A stretch of 64,000 nt of DNA from Echinicola salinicaeni (GCF_014280965.1 NZ_JACODZ010000005.1:62001-126000), one strand, 5' to 3'. Positions 17,074 through 26,278 are shown, counted from the stretch's first letter. The notes: generated by a model not told the origin, from the sequence alone. Program-made: numbers and translations.

Positions 17074-18100
17074 GATTGATAAAATTGATAACCCTGAATT
17101 AAAAGGGGAACTCCAACAAAAAATAGATCAAAAAACTAAGCCTATAGGCTCCCTGGGCCAACTAGAGGAACTGGCTCTGCAAATTGGTATGATACAACAA
17201 AGTACTCGTCCAATACTGAAAAAGCCACAAATCCTTGTCTTTGCTGGAGATCATGGCATTGCCAAAGAAGGACTCGTCAACCCTTACCCCCAAGAAGTAA
17301 CCTTTCAGATGGTCCTGAATTTTCTTTCTGGAAAAGCAGCGGTAAATGTATTGGCTCAACAAAACAATATAGGCGTAAAAGTTATTGATGCCGGGGTTAA
17401 CCATAATTTCGGAAAAATACCAGGTTTGATTGATGCAAAAATAGCATTTGGAACAAAAAATTACCTTCTGGCTCCTGCCATGTCGGAGACGGAGGCTCTA
17501 ATGGCATTAGAAAAGGGAGCTGATCTGGTAGACGAAGTTTTCAATAATGGCACCAATATCATCGGCTTTGGAGAAATGGGCATTGGCAATACTTCATCTG
17601 CTGCATTGATCATGCAGGCCATTTGTAAGTTGCCATTAAAAGATTGTGTAGGTTTGGGGACAGGAACCAATCCTGAACAATTCCAGAAAAAACTTAAAAC
17701 CTTGGAAAAGGTCATTGATTTTCAACATACTAGTAATGATCCTTTGTCAATTTTAGCTACTTTTGGAGGATTCGAAATTGCACAAATATGCGGAGGTATG
17801 TTAAAGGCAGCTGAAAAAAGAATGGTCATTTTAGTTGATGGTTTTATTTCAACTGCCGCATTGTTGATAGCAAATAAGATCAATCCAAATGTATTATCCT
17901 ATTGCATATTCACCCATTGCTCGGAAGAAAAGGGACATCAAGCAATGTTAAAACATTTAAAGGCCAAACCAGTTATAAGTTTGGGAATGAGGCTCGGCGA
18001 AGGATCTGGGGTGGCGGTTGCCTACCCTATTATAGCTGCCGCATGTACCTTTTTAAATGAAATGGCCAGTTTTGAAAGTGCCGGCGTGAGTAAGGCATAA
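17060..18100 (+). CDS. cobT: nicotinate-nucleotide:dimethylbenzimidazole phosphoribosyltransferase
   Basis: CobT makes alpha-ribazole phosphate from nicotinate mononucleotide and a benzimidazole base. The 346-residue length is normal. Landmarks are KTKPIGSLGQLEELA near the start, FAGDHGIAKEGLVNPYPQEVT, the GFGEMGIGNTSSAA glycine-rich stretch, DGFISTAALL, and the end motif LGMRLGEGSG, which carries the catalytic glutamate. It overlaps the DUF71 gene by 14 bp, so the two are probably translationally coupled. Confidence 0.95.
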   Translation: MIKLEIDKIDNPELKGELQQKIDQKTKPIGSLGQLEELALQIGMIQQSTRPILKKPQILVFAGDHGIAKEGLVNPYPQEVTFQMVLNFLSGKAAVNVLAQQNNIGVKVIDAGVNHNFGKIPGLIDAKIAFGTKNYLLAPAMSETEALMALEKGADLVDEVFNNGTNIIGFGEMGIGNTSSAALIMQAICKLPLKDCVGLGTGTNPEQFQKKLKTLEKVIDFQHTSNDPLSILATFGGFEIAQICGGMLKAAEKRMVILVDGFISTAALLIANKINPNVLSYCIFTHCSEEKGHQAMLKHLKAKPVISLGMRLGEGSGVAVAYPIIAAACTFLNEMASFESAGVSKA

Positions 18101-18134
18101 ATTCCAATTTGAACGAACTATTTAATATATATCT

Positions 18135-18941
18135 ATGAAGAAAGAGATACAGGCTTTCTTTACTGCGGTGATGTTTTATACCCGCATTCCTTGCCCAAGT
18201 TGGGTGGACCATTCAGAAGAATATTTAAATTTATCCAGAAAATATTTCCCCATGATAGGCTGGATCGTTGGAGGTATTTCTGGTTTGATTGTACTAATAT
18301 TTTTGAATTTCCTTTCTGTCCAGATCACGATTTTACTTTCCATGGGAATCAGTATGCTTTTGACTGGTGGATTTCATGAAGATGGCTTTGCCGACACGCT
18401 AGATGGTTTTGGAGGTGGATGGACCAAAGAAAAGATCCTGACCATTATGAAAGACAGCCGATTAGGCACCTATGGTGTTCTAGGCCTTATCATCCTATTG
18501 CCCCTTAAGTTTCTTGCATTGATGGAATTGGTGCGATGGGCCAAGGGGAACGCCTATTCCTTTGAGTTTTACCAGTCTTTATTGGCTTGTTTTATTTCAG
18601 GTCATGCCATCAGTAGGTTTATGGCCTTAACTTTTTTCAAAACTCATCAATATGCCAAATTAAACGATACGATCGGTAGTAAGTCCAAACCAATGGCCAA
18701 GGAAAAAATCAATAATATTGACCTCTTTATAGCCACTATTGCAGGCCTATTACCCTTAGCCCTCTTTCAAAACTATGCCGTATTCTTGGTCTTGATCCCT
18801 TGTTTCATTGCAAAATGGTGGTTAGGTCGCTGGTTCAATAAATGGATAGGAGGCTTTACTGGTGACACCTTAGGCGCTGTACAACAGATCACTGAAGTAA
18901 TCTTTTACCTTAGCCTTTTGGTCATATGGAAATTTTCCTGA
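18135..18941 (+). CDS. cobS: adenosylcobinamide-GDP ribazoletransferase (cobalamin synthase)
   Basis: CobS is an integral membrane enzyme that joins adenosylcobinamide-GDP to alpha-ribazole phosphate, the last assembly step. The 268-residue protein has the signature GGFHEDGFADTLDGFGGG near residues 77-94 with the metal-binding acidic residues, followed by MKDSRLGTYGV. At least six hydrophobic segments are visible. It starts 34 bp after cobT and overlaps cobC by 16 bp. Confidence 0.95.
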   Translation: MKKEIQAFFTAVMFYTRIPCPSWVDHSEEYLNLSRKYFPMIGWIVGGISGLIVLIFLNFLSVQITILLSMGISMLLTGGFHEDGFADTLDGFGGGWTKEKILTIMKDSRLGTYGVLGLIILLPLKFLALMELVRWAKGNAYSFEFYQSLLACFISGHAISRFMALTFFKTHQYAKLNDTIGSKSKPMAKEKINNIDLFIATIAGLLPLALFQNYAVFLVLIPCFIAKWWLGRWFNKWIGGFTGDTLGAVQQITEVIFYLSLLVIWKFS

Positions 18942-19474
18942 TCCGACATACACAGCCGGCTATAAACAAAGGCATTTGCTATGGCCAAACAGATTTGGAT
19001 TTGGCTGAAAGTTTCGAAAAAGAATTAACAGCAGTCAGAAAAAACATTCCCAATAATATCAATTTCCAATCAGTCTATTCCAGCCCTTTGAAAAGGTGCA
19101 AAAAACTTGCCATCGGCCTCTTTGGGGATGGTATTATAGAAGACCATCGACTGATGGAACTTAATTTTGGAGCTTGGGAAATGAAAGCATGGAATAAAAT
19201 CCCTCAGGAAGAACTCAATCCATGGATGGAGGACTTTGTCCATATCCCATGCCCCAATGGAGAATCCTACCATGAACTTTCAAACAGAGGAATTGATTTT
19301 TTGAATGAACTAAACAAATTATCTGTAGGTCCCATAGCCATTATTACCCATGCCGGCCCCATCCGGGCAATTCATGCACATGTAAATAATATTGCACTGA
19401 AGGATTCCTTTGAATTAAAGGTCGATTATGGGGAAGTAATCAGACTTCAACTGGAAAACATGCAATCTATCTAG
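18926..19474 (+). CDS. cobC: alpha-ribazole phosphatase (histidine phosphatase family)
   Basis: A 182-residue phosphoglycerate-mutase-like phosphatase. The catalytic motif is LIRHTQPA with His7, then YSSPLKRCKKLA, LNFGAWE and ITHAGPIRAIHA with the second catalytic histidine. It removes the phosphate from alpha-ribazole phosphate or adenosylcobalamin phosphate. The start overlaps cobS by 16 bp, and it closes the cobalamin operon; a small intrinsic terminator begins at its stop codon. Confidence 0.92.
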   Translation: MEIFLIRHTQPAINKGICYGQTDLDLAESFEKELTAVRKNIPNNINFQSVYSSPLKRCKKLAIGLFGDGIIEDHRLMELNFGAWEMKAWNKIPQEELNPWMEDFVHIPCPNGESYHELSNRGIDFLNELNKLSVGPIAIITHAGPIRAIHAHVNNIALKDSFELKVDYGEVIRLQLENMQSI

Positions 19475-19492
19475 GGATTACAAATCCCTTTT
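19473..19492 (+). terminator. intrinsic terminator of the cobalamin operon
   Basis: A 7-bp stem AGGGATT / AATCCCT with a 3-base loop and a T-run, starting within the cobC stop codon. Flanking CTATC/GATAG sequences may extend the pairing. Confidence 0.65.
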
Positions 19493-19573
19493 ACATGATA
19501 GATAGAATTGCAAATTCCACCCAGGTTCTTACTGATCAGTTTCATTTTTCTTACATCTTTTCTCTTGGTGTAT

Positions 19574-19636
19574 ACTTCGCACTCCATACTTTGTACTTGA
19601 TACCTGATACTTAGTACTAAGTCCTTGTTACTTTTT
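19574..19636 (+). repeat. heptad tract, 9 x 7 bp (ACTTNNN)
   Basis: Sixty-three bases divide without gaps into nine 7-bp units with consensus ACTTNNN: ACTTCGC, ACTCCAT, ACTTTGT, ACTTGAT, ACCTGAT, ACTTAGT, ACTAAGT, CCTTGTT, ACTTTTT. Unit length is kept although the last three bases vary. It lies between the cobC terminator and the ABC operon. A tract of the same period and length is at 30854-30916. Confidence 0.65.
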
Positions 19637-19680
19637 TCTTCCTTTACTTGTATTAATAGTTTTTTAGTTATTTATTTACT

Positions 19681-19698
19681 GTCATAATACACTATGAC
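19681..19698. promoter_or_regulatory. candidate GntR operator of the ABC operon
   Basis: A perfect inverted repeat GTCATA-ATACAC-TATGAC ends 16 bp before the ABC gene start. The third gene of the operon encodes a YtrA-type GntR repressor, so this is the natural candidate for its autoregulatory site. The site assignment is inference. Confidence 0.5.
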
Positions 19699-19714
19699 AC
19701 TAAAACACTAGAGT

Positions 19715-20551
19715 ATGATTTTGTTAAACAACATGAGTTTCGCCCATAAAAAGCAAACTCAACTTTTCAATCAAATGGACTGGGAAGTCCATCCTGGACA
19801 GGTAATAGGCCTTTTAGGGAAAAATGGTGCTGGTAAGTCTACACTTTTAAGACTGCTCAGCGGGCTTTTAAAACCACATTCCGGTTCGATCAATATCAAT
19901 GGGTTCACTCCATTTGACCGTTCACCACTGTTTTTGGAAGAATTGATTCTTTTGCCCGAGGAAAACTTTTTACCAGAAAGGACCAGTATGAAGCAGTATA
20001 CCAAATCATTGGCCTCATTCTATCCACGATTTGATCACGAAAAGCTGGACAAACTGTTGGATGAATTCAATCTTCCTAGGGACAAAAAGCTTGGTAGAAT
20101 GTCCTATGGACAGAGGAAAAAGTTCCTTATAGCCTTTGCCCTTTCCTCCAACTGCAAGTTGCTGCTATTGGATGAGCCTACCAATGGTTTGGATATTCCT
20201 TCCAAAAGTTTGTTCAGAAAACTGGTCACTGCCAATATACAAGAAGACCAAACCATCATTATCAGCACCCATCAGGTAAAGGATGTGGAAAACCTGATTG
20301 ATAGAGTCGTGATGGTCGATAATGGCAAGGTGATTTTTGATGAGGATATGCTTACCATCAGTGACCGCTGGTACTTTGGTTTTGCACCACAAGCGGACGA
20401 AGACAGCGTCTATGTGGAGAAAAATATGGGCGGTTATCATTACATCAGGCCACTGCAATCCGGACAACATCCATCACAAGTTTCCTTGGAAATTCTCTTC
20501 AATGCCGTAGTCAATAAACAATTGGTCTATCTTAAACCTGTAAATGCTTAA
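19715..20551 (+). CDS. ABC transporter ATP-binding protein (YtrB-like)
   Basis: A 278-residue ATPase subunit. Walker A is GLLGKNGAGKST near residues 32-43, the Q-loop region follows, the signature is the variant MSYGQRKKF rather than LSGGQ, Walker B is LLLLDEPTNGLD, and the H-loop is ISTHQVKD. The ~70-residue C-terminal tail after the ATPase domain is unassigned. It overlaps the permease gene by 8 bp. The gene order ATPase, six-TM permease and small GntR regulator resembles Bacillus ytr operons, which respond to cell-wall antibiotics. The substrate here is unknown. Confidence 0.9.
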   Translation: MILLNNMSFAHKKQTQLFNQMDWEVHPGQVIGLLGKNGAGKSTLLRLLSGLLKPHSGSININGFTPFDRSPLFLEELILLPEENFLPERTSMKQYTKSLASFYPRFDHEKLDKLLDEFNLPRDKKLGRMSYGQRKKFLIAFALSSNCKLLLLDEPTNGLDIPSKSLFRKLVTANIQEDQTIIISTHQVKDVENLIDRVVMVDNGKVIFDEDMLTISDRWYFGFAPQADEDSVYVEKNMGGYHYIRPLQSGQHPSQVSLEILFNAVVNKQLVYLKPVNA

Positions 20552-21419
20552 GCACATGAACTCAAAAAATGAAACCTTTAGCTTAAATAGGTTCTGGAAC
20601 CTATTTAAATACGACTTTAACAACAATAAGCTTTATTATATTGCTACTATTCCTGTGGCCATGTTTGGAATAGGATTTGTATTATGGTTAAATTTCCCTG
20701 GGGAAATTACTAAAAACGGCTACAATTCAACCTCCCTTAATTTTGGGATTTCTAGCTATACCTTCCCCTTATTTCTTGGATATTTTATTTATGGTATAAT
20801 CATCATAGGTAATAGTTTTCCTAGTTTAAAAAATGAACGAAAAACGCTCAAATATCTTCTATTACCTGCCTCGACCTTTGAAAAGTTCTTGTTACAATGG
20901 GGCATTAGGGTATTTCTATTCTTAATACTATATCCCTTATTATTCAAATTTACAGCAAACATAACAGGGGACATTTATTTGGGAATACATAAATACTACA
21001 TTTCCCAAAAAGGCTTTCAGACAACTATGTTTCCCGAAATAAGTAAATTTACTTTTTCGCACTACTATAATGAGCAACCAAAAGCGAAAATTCTTTTTTT
21101 AATCGTTGGTATTTTATGGTCATTAGGTGCATCTCTTCTATTTCTTGGAGCAACCTATCTCAAGAATTGGAATTTATTTTTGGGGCCGATATGTATAACA
21201 GCATTAATATTTATTATCTACTTATACTTAGTCCTTTTATCGAATTTTATTAATCCAGACCCAAGACATTTTTGGAACATTACCCTCAAAGGAGACAAAC
21301 CTGTTTTTTTCAATGATGAAATTCCCCTCATATTAATCTCTGCCATGTCAATAGGCATCATACTTTCCTTTGTTTCTTGGGCAACAGCATATTACCGACT
21401 TAAAGAAAGAGAGGTATAA
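20544..21419 (+). CDS. ABC transporter permease-like membrane protein
   Basis: A 291-residue integral membrane protein with six hydrophobic segments, near residues 25-45, 72-95, 112-135, 185-210, 215-240 and 262-285. A charged ERKTLKYLLLPASTFEKFLLQW stretch follows TM2, as in ABC-2-type permeases of Bacteroidota. It overlaps the ATPase gene by 8 bp and ends 1 bp before the GntR start, so it is part of the same transporter. A loop of about 45 residues between TM3 and TM4 probably faces outside. Confidence 0.8.
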   Translation: MLKHMNSKNETFSLNRFWNLFKYDFNNNKLYYIATIPVAMFGIGFVLWLNFPGEITKNGYNSTSLNFGISSYTFPLFLGYFIYGIIIIGNSFPSLKNERKTLKYLLLPASTFEKFLLQWGIRVFLFLILYPLLFKFTANITGDIYLGIHKYYISQKGFQTTMFPEISKFTFSHYYNEQPKAKILFLIVGILWSLGASLLFLGATYLKNWNLFLGPICITALIFIIYLYLVLLSNFINPDPRHFWNITLKGDKPVFFNDEIPLILISAMSIGIILSFVSWATAYYRLKEREV

Positions 21420-21420
21420 T

Positions 21421-21801
21421 ATGGAGTTTAAGGAGTCTAGAAATATCTTTCTTCAAATAGCCGATTGGCTTTGTGAACAAATTTTGCAAAAGAAATTTGC
21501 TCCTGGAAACCGTGTGCCTTCCGTTAGGGAACTGGCAGAGGAGATGGAGGTAAACAGAAACACTGTGATGCGTACTTACTCCATTTTGCAAGATCAGGGC
21601 ATTCTGGACAATAAGCGGGGAATAGGCTTCTTTGTAGCCGATAAAGCCGCATTAAAAATTCATCAAAGACAAAAGGAAGAGTTTCTTAAACAAGAGCTAC
21701 CCCTACTGGTACATAAAGTAAAATTGCTCAAATTGTCGCACGATGATCTCAAACCACTTTTAAACGCTATTAAAGAAATATCAAATGAAAACCAGCAATA
21801 A
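21421..21801 (+). CDS. GntR-family regulator (YtrA subfamily)
   Basis: A 126-residue regulator. The winged helix-turn-helix spans residues ~8-75 (IFLQIADWLCEQIL, NRVPSVRELAEEMEVNRNTVMRTY, GILDNKRGIGFFV). Only a short helical C-terminal tail follows, as in the YtrA subfamily that lacks an effector domain. The ATG at 21421 is chosen because upstream codons lie inside the permease gene and the HTH domain begins here. It probably represses its own operon through the palindrome at 19681-19698. Its last 17 bp overlap the next gene. Confidence 0.9.
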   Translation: MEFKESRNIFLQIADWLCEQILQKKFAPGNRVPSVRELAEEMEVNRNTVMRTYSILQDQGILDNKRGIGFFVADKAALKIHQRQKEEFLKQELPLLVHKVKLLKLSHDDLKPLLNAIKEISNENQQ

Positions 21802-22465
21802 AATATTATTAGGCTTTGTAATATTTGCCATTACTCTACAAACCACTTGCTTTGTTATAGCTGACAATTACTCAAGAGTTCATAATACAAAAAGCAATCC
21901 TTTGGCTCCTTTAAAGGAATTCACATTGGACGAAAGCTTTTCGAATCTTAAAATCACAAACCACGCTAGAGTCACGGTTAAGTCAAGCGAACAATCAAAA
22001 GTCTCTATTATTGGCTATAAGGATACTACCACTGTCATTTACAATGTTCAAATTAAAAATGACACTTGCTTTGTGAGTATCAGCGCTAACGAAAATGTTA
22101 GCCCTAATCAATTTATTACTATTGATGTATCAGATCTAAAAAATATAGACATAGCCAAAAACAGTAATGTATCTATCCAAGGCAATTACCATTCATTAAA
22201 TGTTTTAAACCGAGGAGGAAGATTGGATATGAATAATAGCTTTAAAATAAATAAGTTGAGCTTGCAGTCATCCGAAAACGCCAAAAATTTTATCCACCAT
22301 AGTGATTCCTTAGAATTATCTCTTGATCAGTCTGAAGCTTTTATTAGAAACATCAATAAAACATTAGACCTAAAAATGACCAATAGTAAGATCACTATTC
22401 AACAATCGCCTCTTAATCAGATCAATATTGAAAAAGATAATAGTTCCAAAGTCAATCTCTATTGA
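21785..22465 (+). CDS. exported beta-strand-rich protein (DUF2807/GIN-like)
   Basis: A 226-residue protein with an N-terminal signal or anchor segment (~8-26), then repeated short beta-strands with many Asn/Ser/Lys: FSNLKITNHARVTVKSSEQS, VTVK, FITIDVSDLKNIDIAKNSNVSIQG, LSLQSSENA. This repeating pattern resembles the head domain of putative auto-transporter adhesins (DUF2807), which form a right-handed beta-helix. It overlaps the GntR gene by 17 bp and ends the operon, so it is co-expressed with the ABC transporter. Function unknown; a surface or periplasmic partner of the transporter is inference. Confidence 0.6.
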   Translation: MKTSNKILLGFVIFAITLQTTCFVIADNYSRVHNTKSNPLAPLKEFTLDESFSNLKITNHARVTVKSSEQSKVSIIGYKDTTTVIYNVQIKNDTCFVSISANENVSPNQFITIDVSDLKNIDIAKNSNVSIQGNYHSLNVLNRGGRLDMNNSFKINKLSLQSSENAKNFIHHSDSLELSLDQSEAFIRNINKTLDLKMTNSKITIQQSPLNQINIEKDNSSKVNLY

Positions 22466-22489
22466 TTCGGCCATAATATAACTTTTTAT

Positions 22490-22522
22490 AAGCTGCTCGG
22501 GATTTAAAATCCCGAGCAGCTT
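22490..22522 (+). terminator. intrinsic terminator of the ABC operon
   Basis: Near-perfect stem of 15-16 bp (AAGCTGCTCGGGATTT paired with AAATCCCGAGCAGCTT) followed by a weak T-rich tail. Confidence 0.8.
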
Positions 22523-22545
22523 TATTATCAAAATGGAAAAAAAAT

Positions 22546-22573
22546 CCCCACCAAAGTCTTCACTTTGATGGGG
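22546..22573 (-). terminator. intrinsic terminator of the DUF4198 gene
   Basis: A 12-bp stem with one mismatch (CCCCACCAAAGT / ACTTTGATGGGG), 4-base loop, followed on the minus strand by eight T residues. It faces the plus-strand terminator just upstream. Confidence 0.85.
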
Positions 22574-22600
22574 TCGTCAGTCAGTTAAAAAATTACAAAC

Positions 22601-23314
22601 CTATTTTTCTATACTTTGGGTGGCACATCTCCAGATAAATTCATACGGGACCCCTTGATGCTCTCCGGACACTTCTTCTGTATAAGTCGCTTCAATGAGG
22701 TATTGCCCCTTCCAAGGCATTTCAATGGTCACTTCGCCTTCTTCATTTGACTCATATTCCTTGCTCCAACCTTCTGGACTGGCCACAGCAACTTTCACTC
22801 CTGCTTTAGGATTATTCTTAAAGTAGGTCTTAAATGACAGGCTTTCTTTCAGCTTTCCATTAACTGGTGTAGACAAGAGCAAAGCCAAATCTGTTTTGGC
22901 TCCCTCTAGGCCCATCTCATTGACTTTTCCGACACTTACTTGTGTGGCAGTATTGAATTGATAGAGATACTCCCCTCCTAGATCCTGGGCAGCATGTCCT
23001 ATCTGAAGACGGTACACTCCATCCATCTCAGGAGTAAAACTACTGGTAAAATGATCCTTTTTTCCTTCAGTTTCCAAAAGGGTTTTGTTACCCTCAGGGT
23101 CGATCAACCAAAGCTCAAATTCCTTTACATCTGAATACCAATCTTCCACTTGCTCTATCACCCCTTCTGCATACTCACCATAGTAAATTTTGATTTCTTG
23201 TGCTTCTCCCTTTTTTCCTTTGATGGCAGTTTCGATCCATAATGCATGTGCCATAGCATTGCCTAAGTTGATCAATAAAGCCATGGCCAATAATAAGCTG
23301 AATTTAGTTTTCAT
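22601..23314 (-). CDS. DUF4198-domain exported protein
   Basis: A 237-residue protein with a cleavable signal peptide (through about AMAHA) and a DUF4198 layout: HALWIETAIKGKKGE at the mature N-terminus, an IKIYYGEYAEG motif near 42, an Ig-like middle and a second beta-sandwich (KAGVKVAVASPEGW, GEVTIEMPWKGQYLIEA). Members are periplasmic and are often found beside TonB receptors, with suggested roles in metal (nickel, cobalt or iron) uptake; no activity is established. It is on the same strand as, and downstream of, a siderophore receptor, which supports a role in metal uptake. Confidence 0.8.
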   Translation of the reverse strand: MKTKFSLLLAMALLINLGNAMAHALWIETAIKGKKGEAQEIKIYYGEYAEGVIEQVEDWYSDVKEFELWLIDPEGNKTLLETEGKKDHFTSSFTPEMDGVYRLQIGHAAQDLGGEYLYQFNTATQVSVGKVNEMGLEGAKTDLALLLSTPVNGKLKESLSFKTYFKNNPKAGVKVAVASPEGWSKEYESNEEGEVTIEMPWKGQYLIEATYTEEVSGEHQGVPYEFIWRCATQSIEK

Positions 23315-23332
23315 CTGTTATTTTTTTTAATG

Positions 23333-23659
23333 TTAGTTTCTTAATAAATCATTGATTTTTATTTGCACTTGTGCTTCCTGTAAATAAGATTTTAACCTGT
23401 AAAAGTCCTCCTCTAGCAATGAAAATTGAATGTCCATATGGTAAGTTTCCAATACGATCCTATCCACACCATCATAAAAAGGACTATAGTCTCCTTCAAA
23501 TGAAATTCCACCTATATATAGACAAAAGCCCTTAAAATCGATTTCACTGAAACCAACCATACATTGGCCATACATCATCACCATACGACCACAGTGCTCA
23601 CACCTGGTGAGGATAAAATCGCCTTTCATCATTAATACTTCAGGACTGCAATTATTCAT
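23333..23659 (-). CDS. small CxxC protein, 108 residues
   Basis: A cytoplasmic protein with a CEHCGRMVMMYG motif near residues 20-31, similar to small uncharacterised Bacteroidota proteins (DUF6686-like, from memory). The CxxC pair could bind zinc. The remainder predicts two or three helices. It lies between the siderophore receptor and the DUF4198 gene, 18 bp from the latter, suggesting one transcript. No function can be assigned; a second ATG at codon 10 (MMKGDF) is possible. Confidence 0.6.
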   Translation of the reverse strand: MNNCSPEVLMMKGDFILTRCEHCGRMVMMYGQCMVGFSEIDFKGFCLYIGGISFEGDYSPFYDGVDRIVLETYHMDIQFSLLEEDFYRLKSYLQEAQVQIKINDLLRN

Positions 23660-23907
23660 ATTTCATCACTTGAGGTTGAAAAATTAATTTGGGCCTGTGC
23701 GGGAAAGAACCAGCTATTTTGGATAAAAAAACATCTCTCTCCCTTCACAGGACTTAAAATCTTTTACCGGAAATTGAATGGGAGGAATCTCCTCCCTTGA
23801 TATTTTCAATTCATTCTCATATGCAAAGTTTGATATTATATTATTGAATCAACCTTTTTCATCTCTAGTGAAATTATGGGCACACTTAAGAAGAAAAGAC
23901 TGAACAA

Positions 23908-26274
23908 TTAAAATTTAAATCCAACACTCAACCGAGCATTTCTTGGTGCCTCTGCCTGATAATAGTAATAAGTTGCATAGGCAGTTCCAGAGTAAAGGTA
24001 TTTGTCCAGTACATTAAAGACATTGGCCCTAAGGGTCAGGTTATCATTTTCCCAGAACAATCCACCGTCTACCCTGAAATAGTCTGGCAGAGCTCTTTGA
24101 GTATCTGCAGACCAGTTCCAAGTGGTCCGATCTCCTTGGTAGGTAAATCCTGCAGATAGACCAAATCCTTTCAAAGTCCCATTCACTACTTTATAATTCA
24201 ACCAGCCATTGGCCAGGTGCTTGGCAAAACCAGGCACCACATTACCCACAAAATCTTCCCTACTGTCTTTGGTGATTTCTGAGTCGGTATAGGCATAGTT
24301 AAGAATCAAAACCATTCCTTTTGTCAATTCTCCCCTCGCATCAAATTCTACCCCTTGGGTCCTGGTCTGTCCGAGCTGAAGACTATATTGGCCTTGGTCA
24401 TCTGGATCATCAGGATCTTGAGGATCAGGTACCAGCTGATTGTTTTTCAATATCCTATAAGCTGAAATACCAGTACTCCACCTTCCGTCAAAGAAATCAC
24501 GCTTTACACCAACCTCCATATTATTTCCTGTAATCGGCTTCACATCACCTCCATTTCTGAGCACACCTGTCTGAGGCACGAAAGACTGATCAAACAAGGC
24601 ATAAACTGATGTTTGATTATCAAAAGAATAACTCAAGCCTACTCTAGGGGTTACTTGACTTTCTTCCATTCCTGTTCCGTAAGAACTTTGACTTACATAG
24701 GTATATCTTCCTGCCAAAGTCAATCTCAGATCGTTCTCGAAAAAGCCCAATTCGTCCTGCACATAAATCCCAGAATAGGATTGGCTAATCACAGTAGTGT
24801 TGGCCCGTTGTTTAAGGCTCTTGGTTCTATCAAATTGAGGTAAACCGTTTGCTGGAGTTCCATAAGATCTGTCATTCATATCAAATGGATTCTCCTCAGT
24901 ATCCAAGTTATGGGCTTGGCTCCAATCAGCAATATATTCCTTGGTTCCCATGTCAAGCCCTGCTAAAATTCGGTGGTTAACAGCTCCCGTTTTGACCTCT
25001 CCATTGACATATACTTGTCCAAAGGCATTTTCATTGATGGCATCCCAAATCGATACATATCGAACCAAACGGTCATTTTCATCAATACCTCTTAACCACA
25101 TAGAACTTCCCTCCTGTGCAGAGTTGAAGTAAGCCAACTGCCCAGTGATTTTCCAATTGTCATTGATATCATGTTGTAAATTGGCCGTGACACTGTGGTC
25201 ATCAACCATAGTAGGATCCAAACCTTGCTCTGCTATAGTAGCCCTTTGATCATATATTCCATACCCCTTGGTAGAAAAAACATAAGCAGATCCTACATTG
25301 GCCATTTTAGCATATTGATAGACATATTCCAAGGTCAATTTGGTCCTCTCATCCAACTGATAGTCCAGTACTGGCGCCACACTGTATCGTCTGTTGAAAT
25401 TGTAATCCTGAAAAGAGTTTTGGCTCTGTCCCATCACATTCAACCTATAAAGCAACTTACCACCCTTGCTCAACTTTCCATCAAAGTCCATCGTTCCTCT
25501 GTAAAGGTCATAGCTACCCATACTGAGGTTAACAGCCCCCTTTGTTTCTCCGGTTGGCTTTTTAGTCACCACATTATAGATCCCACTTGGTTCACCATTG
25601 GACATCATAAATCCTGCAGGCCCTTTGACAAATTCAACATGGGAAACAAAACTCATATCCTCAGTAAGAGGACCCCAGCTTGACGTAATATTCATCCCAT
25701 TTCTAAAAGCTGCTGCACGAGAACCACGCATATTTACCCTGGCATACATATTACCCCAGTGTTCCAAACGAGTGGCTCCACTGACATTCCTAAGTACTCC
25801 ATCACTCATGTCAATCACCTGCTGATCTGCCAAAAGCTCACCGGTAATTATCTGGATATTTTGTGGAGTCTCTATCAACGAGGTATTCAGCCGAAGACTT
25901 TCAGAAGGCTTCTCTACTTTATACTCACTCTTTTGGTCCCTTACAGTAAACGCTCCCAATACTTCCTGAGCTTCCTTAAGTTTTACTAAAGGAATGCTAT
26001 TTAACTGTCCAGCCTTTACTGTTATTTCTCTTTTCAAAGAAGTAAATCCTACTTCCGACACAATTAAAGTATAATTTCCAACCGGAGCAGTGAATTGATA
26101 CCCTCCTTCTTCGTCTGTAGCAGCTCCATATGAGGTTCCTTGAAGAATTACCGAAGCATACGGTAATGGATTCCCTGCTTCATCTTGCACGTCGCCACTT
26201 ATTGTACCTGTAGACTGTCCATATAGCAGCTCTCCAAAGCTGATAAAAAGCAGTAAAAGTATTAGTCTTTTCAT
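23908..26274 (-). CDS. TonB-dependent siderophore receptor
   Basis: A 788-residue outer-membrane receptor. A signal peptide (MKRLILLLLF...ELLYGQ) is followed by a carboxypeptidase-regulatory-like domain (GTISGDVQDEAGNPLPYASVILQGT, ~22-100), a siderophore-receptor plug (TPQNIQIITGELLADQQV, VSHVEFVKGPAGFMMSNGEPSGIYNVVTKKP) and a barrel ending in F. The ending NVLDKYLYSGTAYATYYYY resembles hydroxamate siderophore receptors. I chose the ATG at 26274 rather than the one 11 codons upstream because the signal peptide starts there and an operator-like repeat lies directly in front of it. Iron regulation is suggested by two such repeats. Confidence 0.9.
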   Translation of the reverse strand: MKRLILLLLFISFGELLYGQSTGTISGDVQDEAGNPLPYASVILQGTSYGAATDEEGGYQFTAPVGNYTLIVSEVGFTSLKREITVKAGQLNSIPLVKLKEAQEVLGAFTVRDQKSEYKVEKPSESLRLNTSLIETPQNIQIITGELLADQQVIDMSDGVLRNVSGATRLEHWGNMYARVNMRGSRAAAFRNGMNITSSWGPLTEDMSFVSHVEFVKGPAGFMMSNGEPSGIYNVVTKKPTGETKGAVNLSMGSYDLYRGTMDFDGKLSKGGKLLYRLNVMGQSQNSFQDYNFNRRYSVAPVLDYQLDERTKLTLEYVYQYAKMANVGSAYVFSTKGYGIYDQRATIAEQGLDPTMVDDHSVTANLQHDINDNWKITGQLAYFNSAQEGSSMWLRGIDENDRLVRYVSIWDAINENAFGQVYVNGEVKTGAVNHRILAGLDMGTKEYIADWSQAHNLDTEENPFDMNDRSYGTPANGLPQFDRTKSLKQRANTTVISQSYSGIYVQDELGFFENDLRLTLAGRYTYVSQSSYGTGMEESQVTPRVGLSYSFDNQTSVYALFDQSFVPQTGVLRNGGDVKPITGNNMEVGVKRDFFDGRWSTGISAYRILKNNQLVPDPQDPDDPDDQGQYSLQLGQTRTQGVEFDARGELTKGMVLILNYAYTDSEITKDSREDFVGNVVPGFAKHLANGWLNYKVVNGTLKGFGLSAGFTYQGDRTTWNWSADTQRALPDYFRVDGGLFWENDNLTLRANVFNVLDKYLYSGTAYATYYYYQAEAPRNARLSVGFKF

Positions 26275-26278
26275 GTTC

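Noticed and set aside
23780-23796. Hairpin GGGAGGA-ATC-TCCTCCC downstream of the siderophore receptor.
   Set aside because: Perfect 7-bp stem but no T-run on the minus strand, so not called as a terminator.
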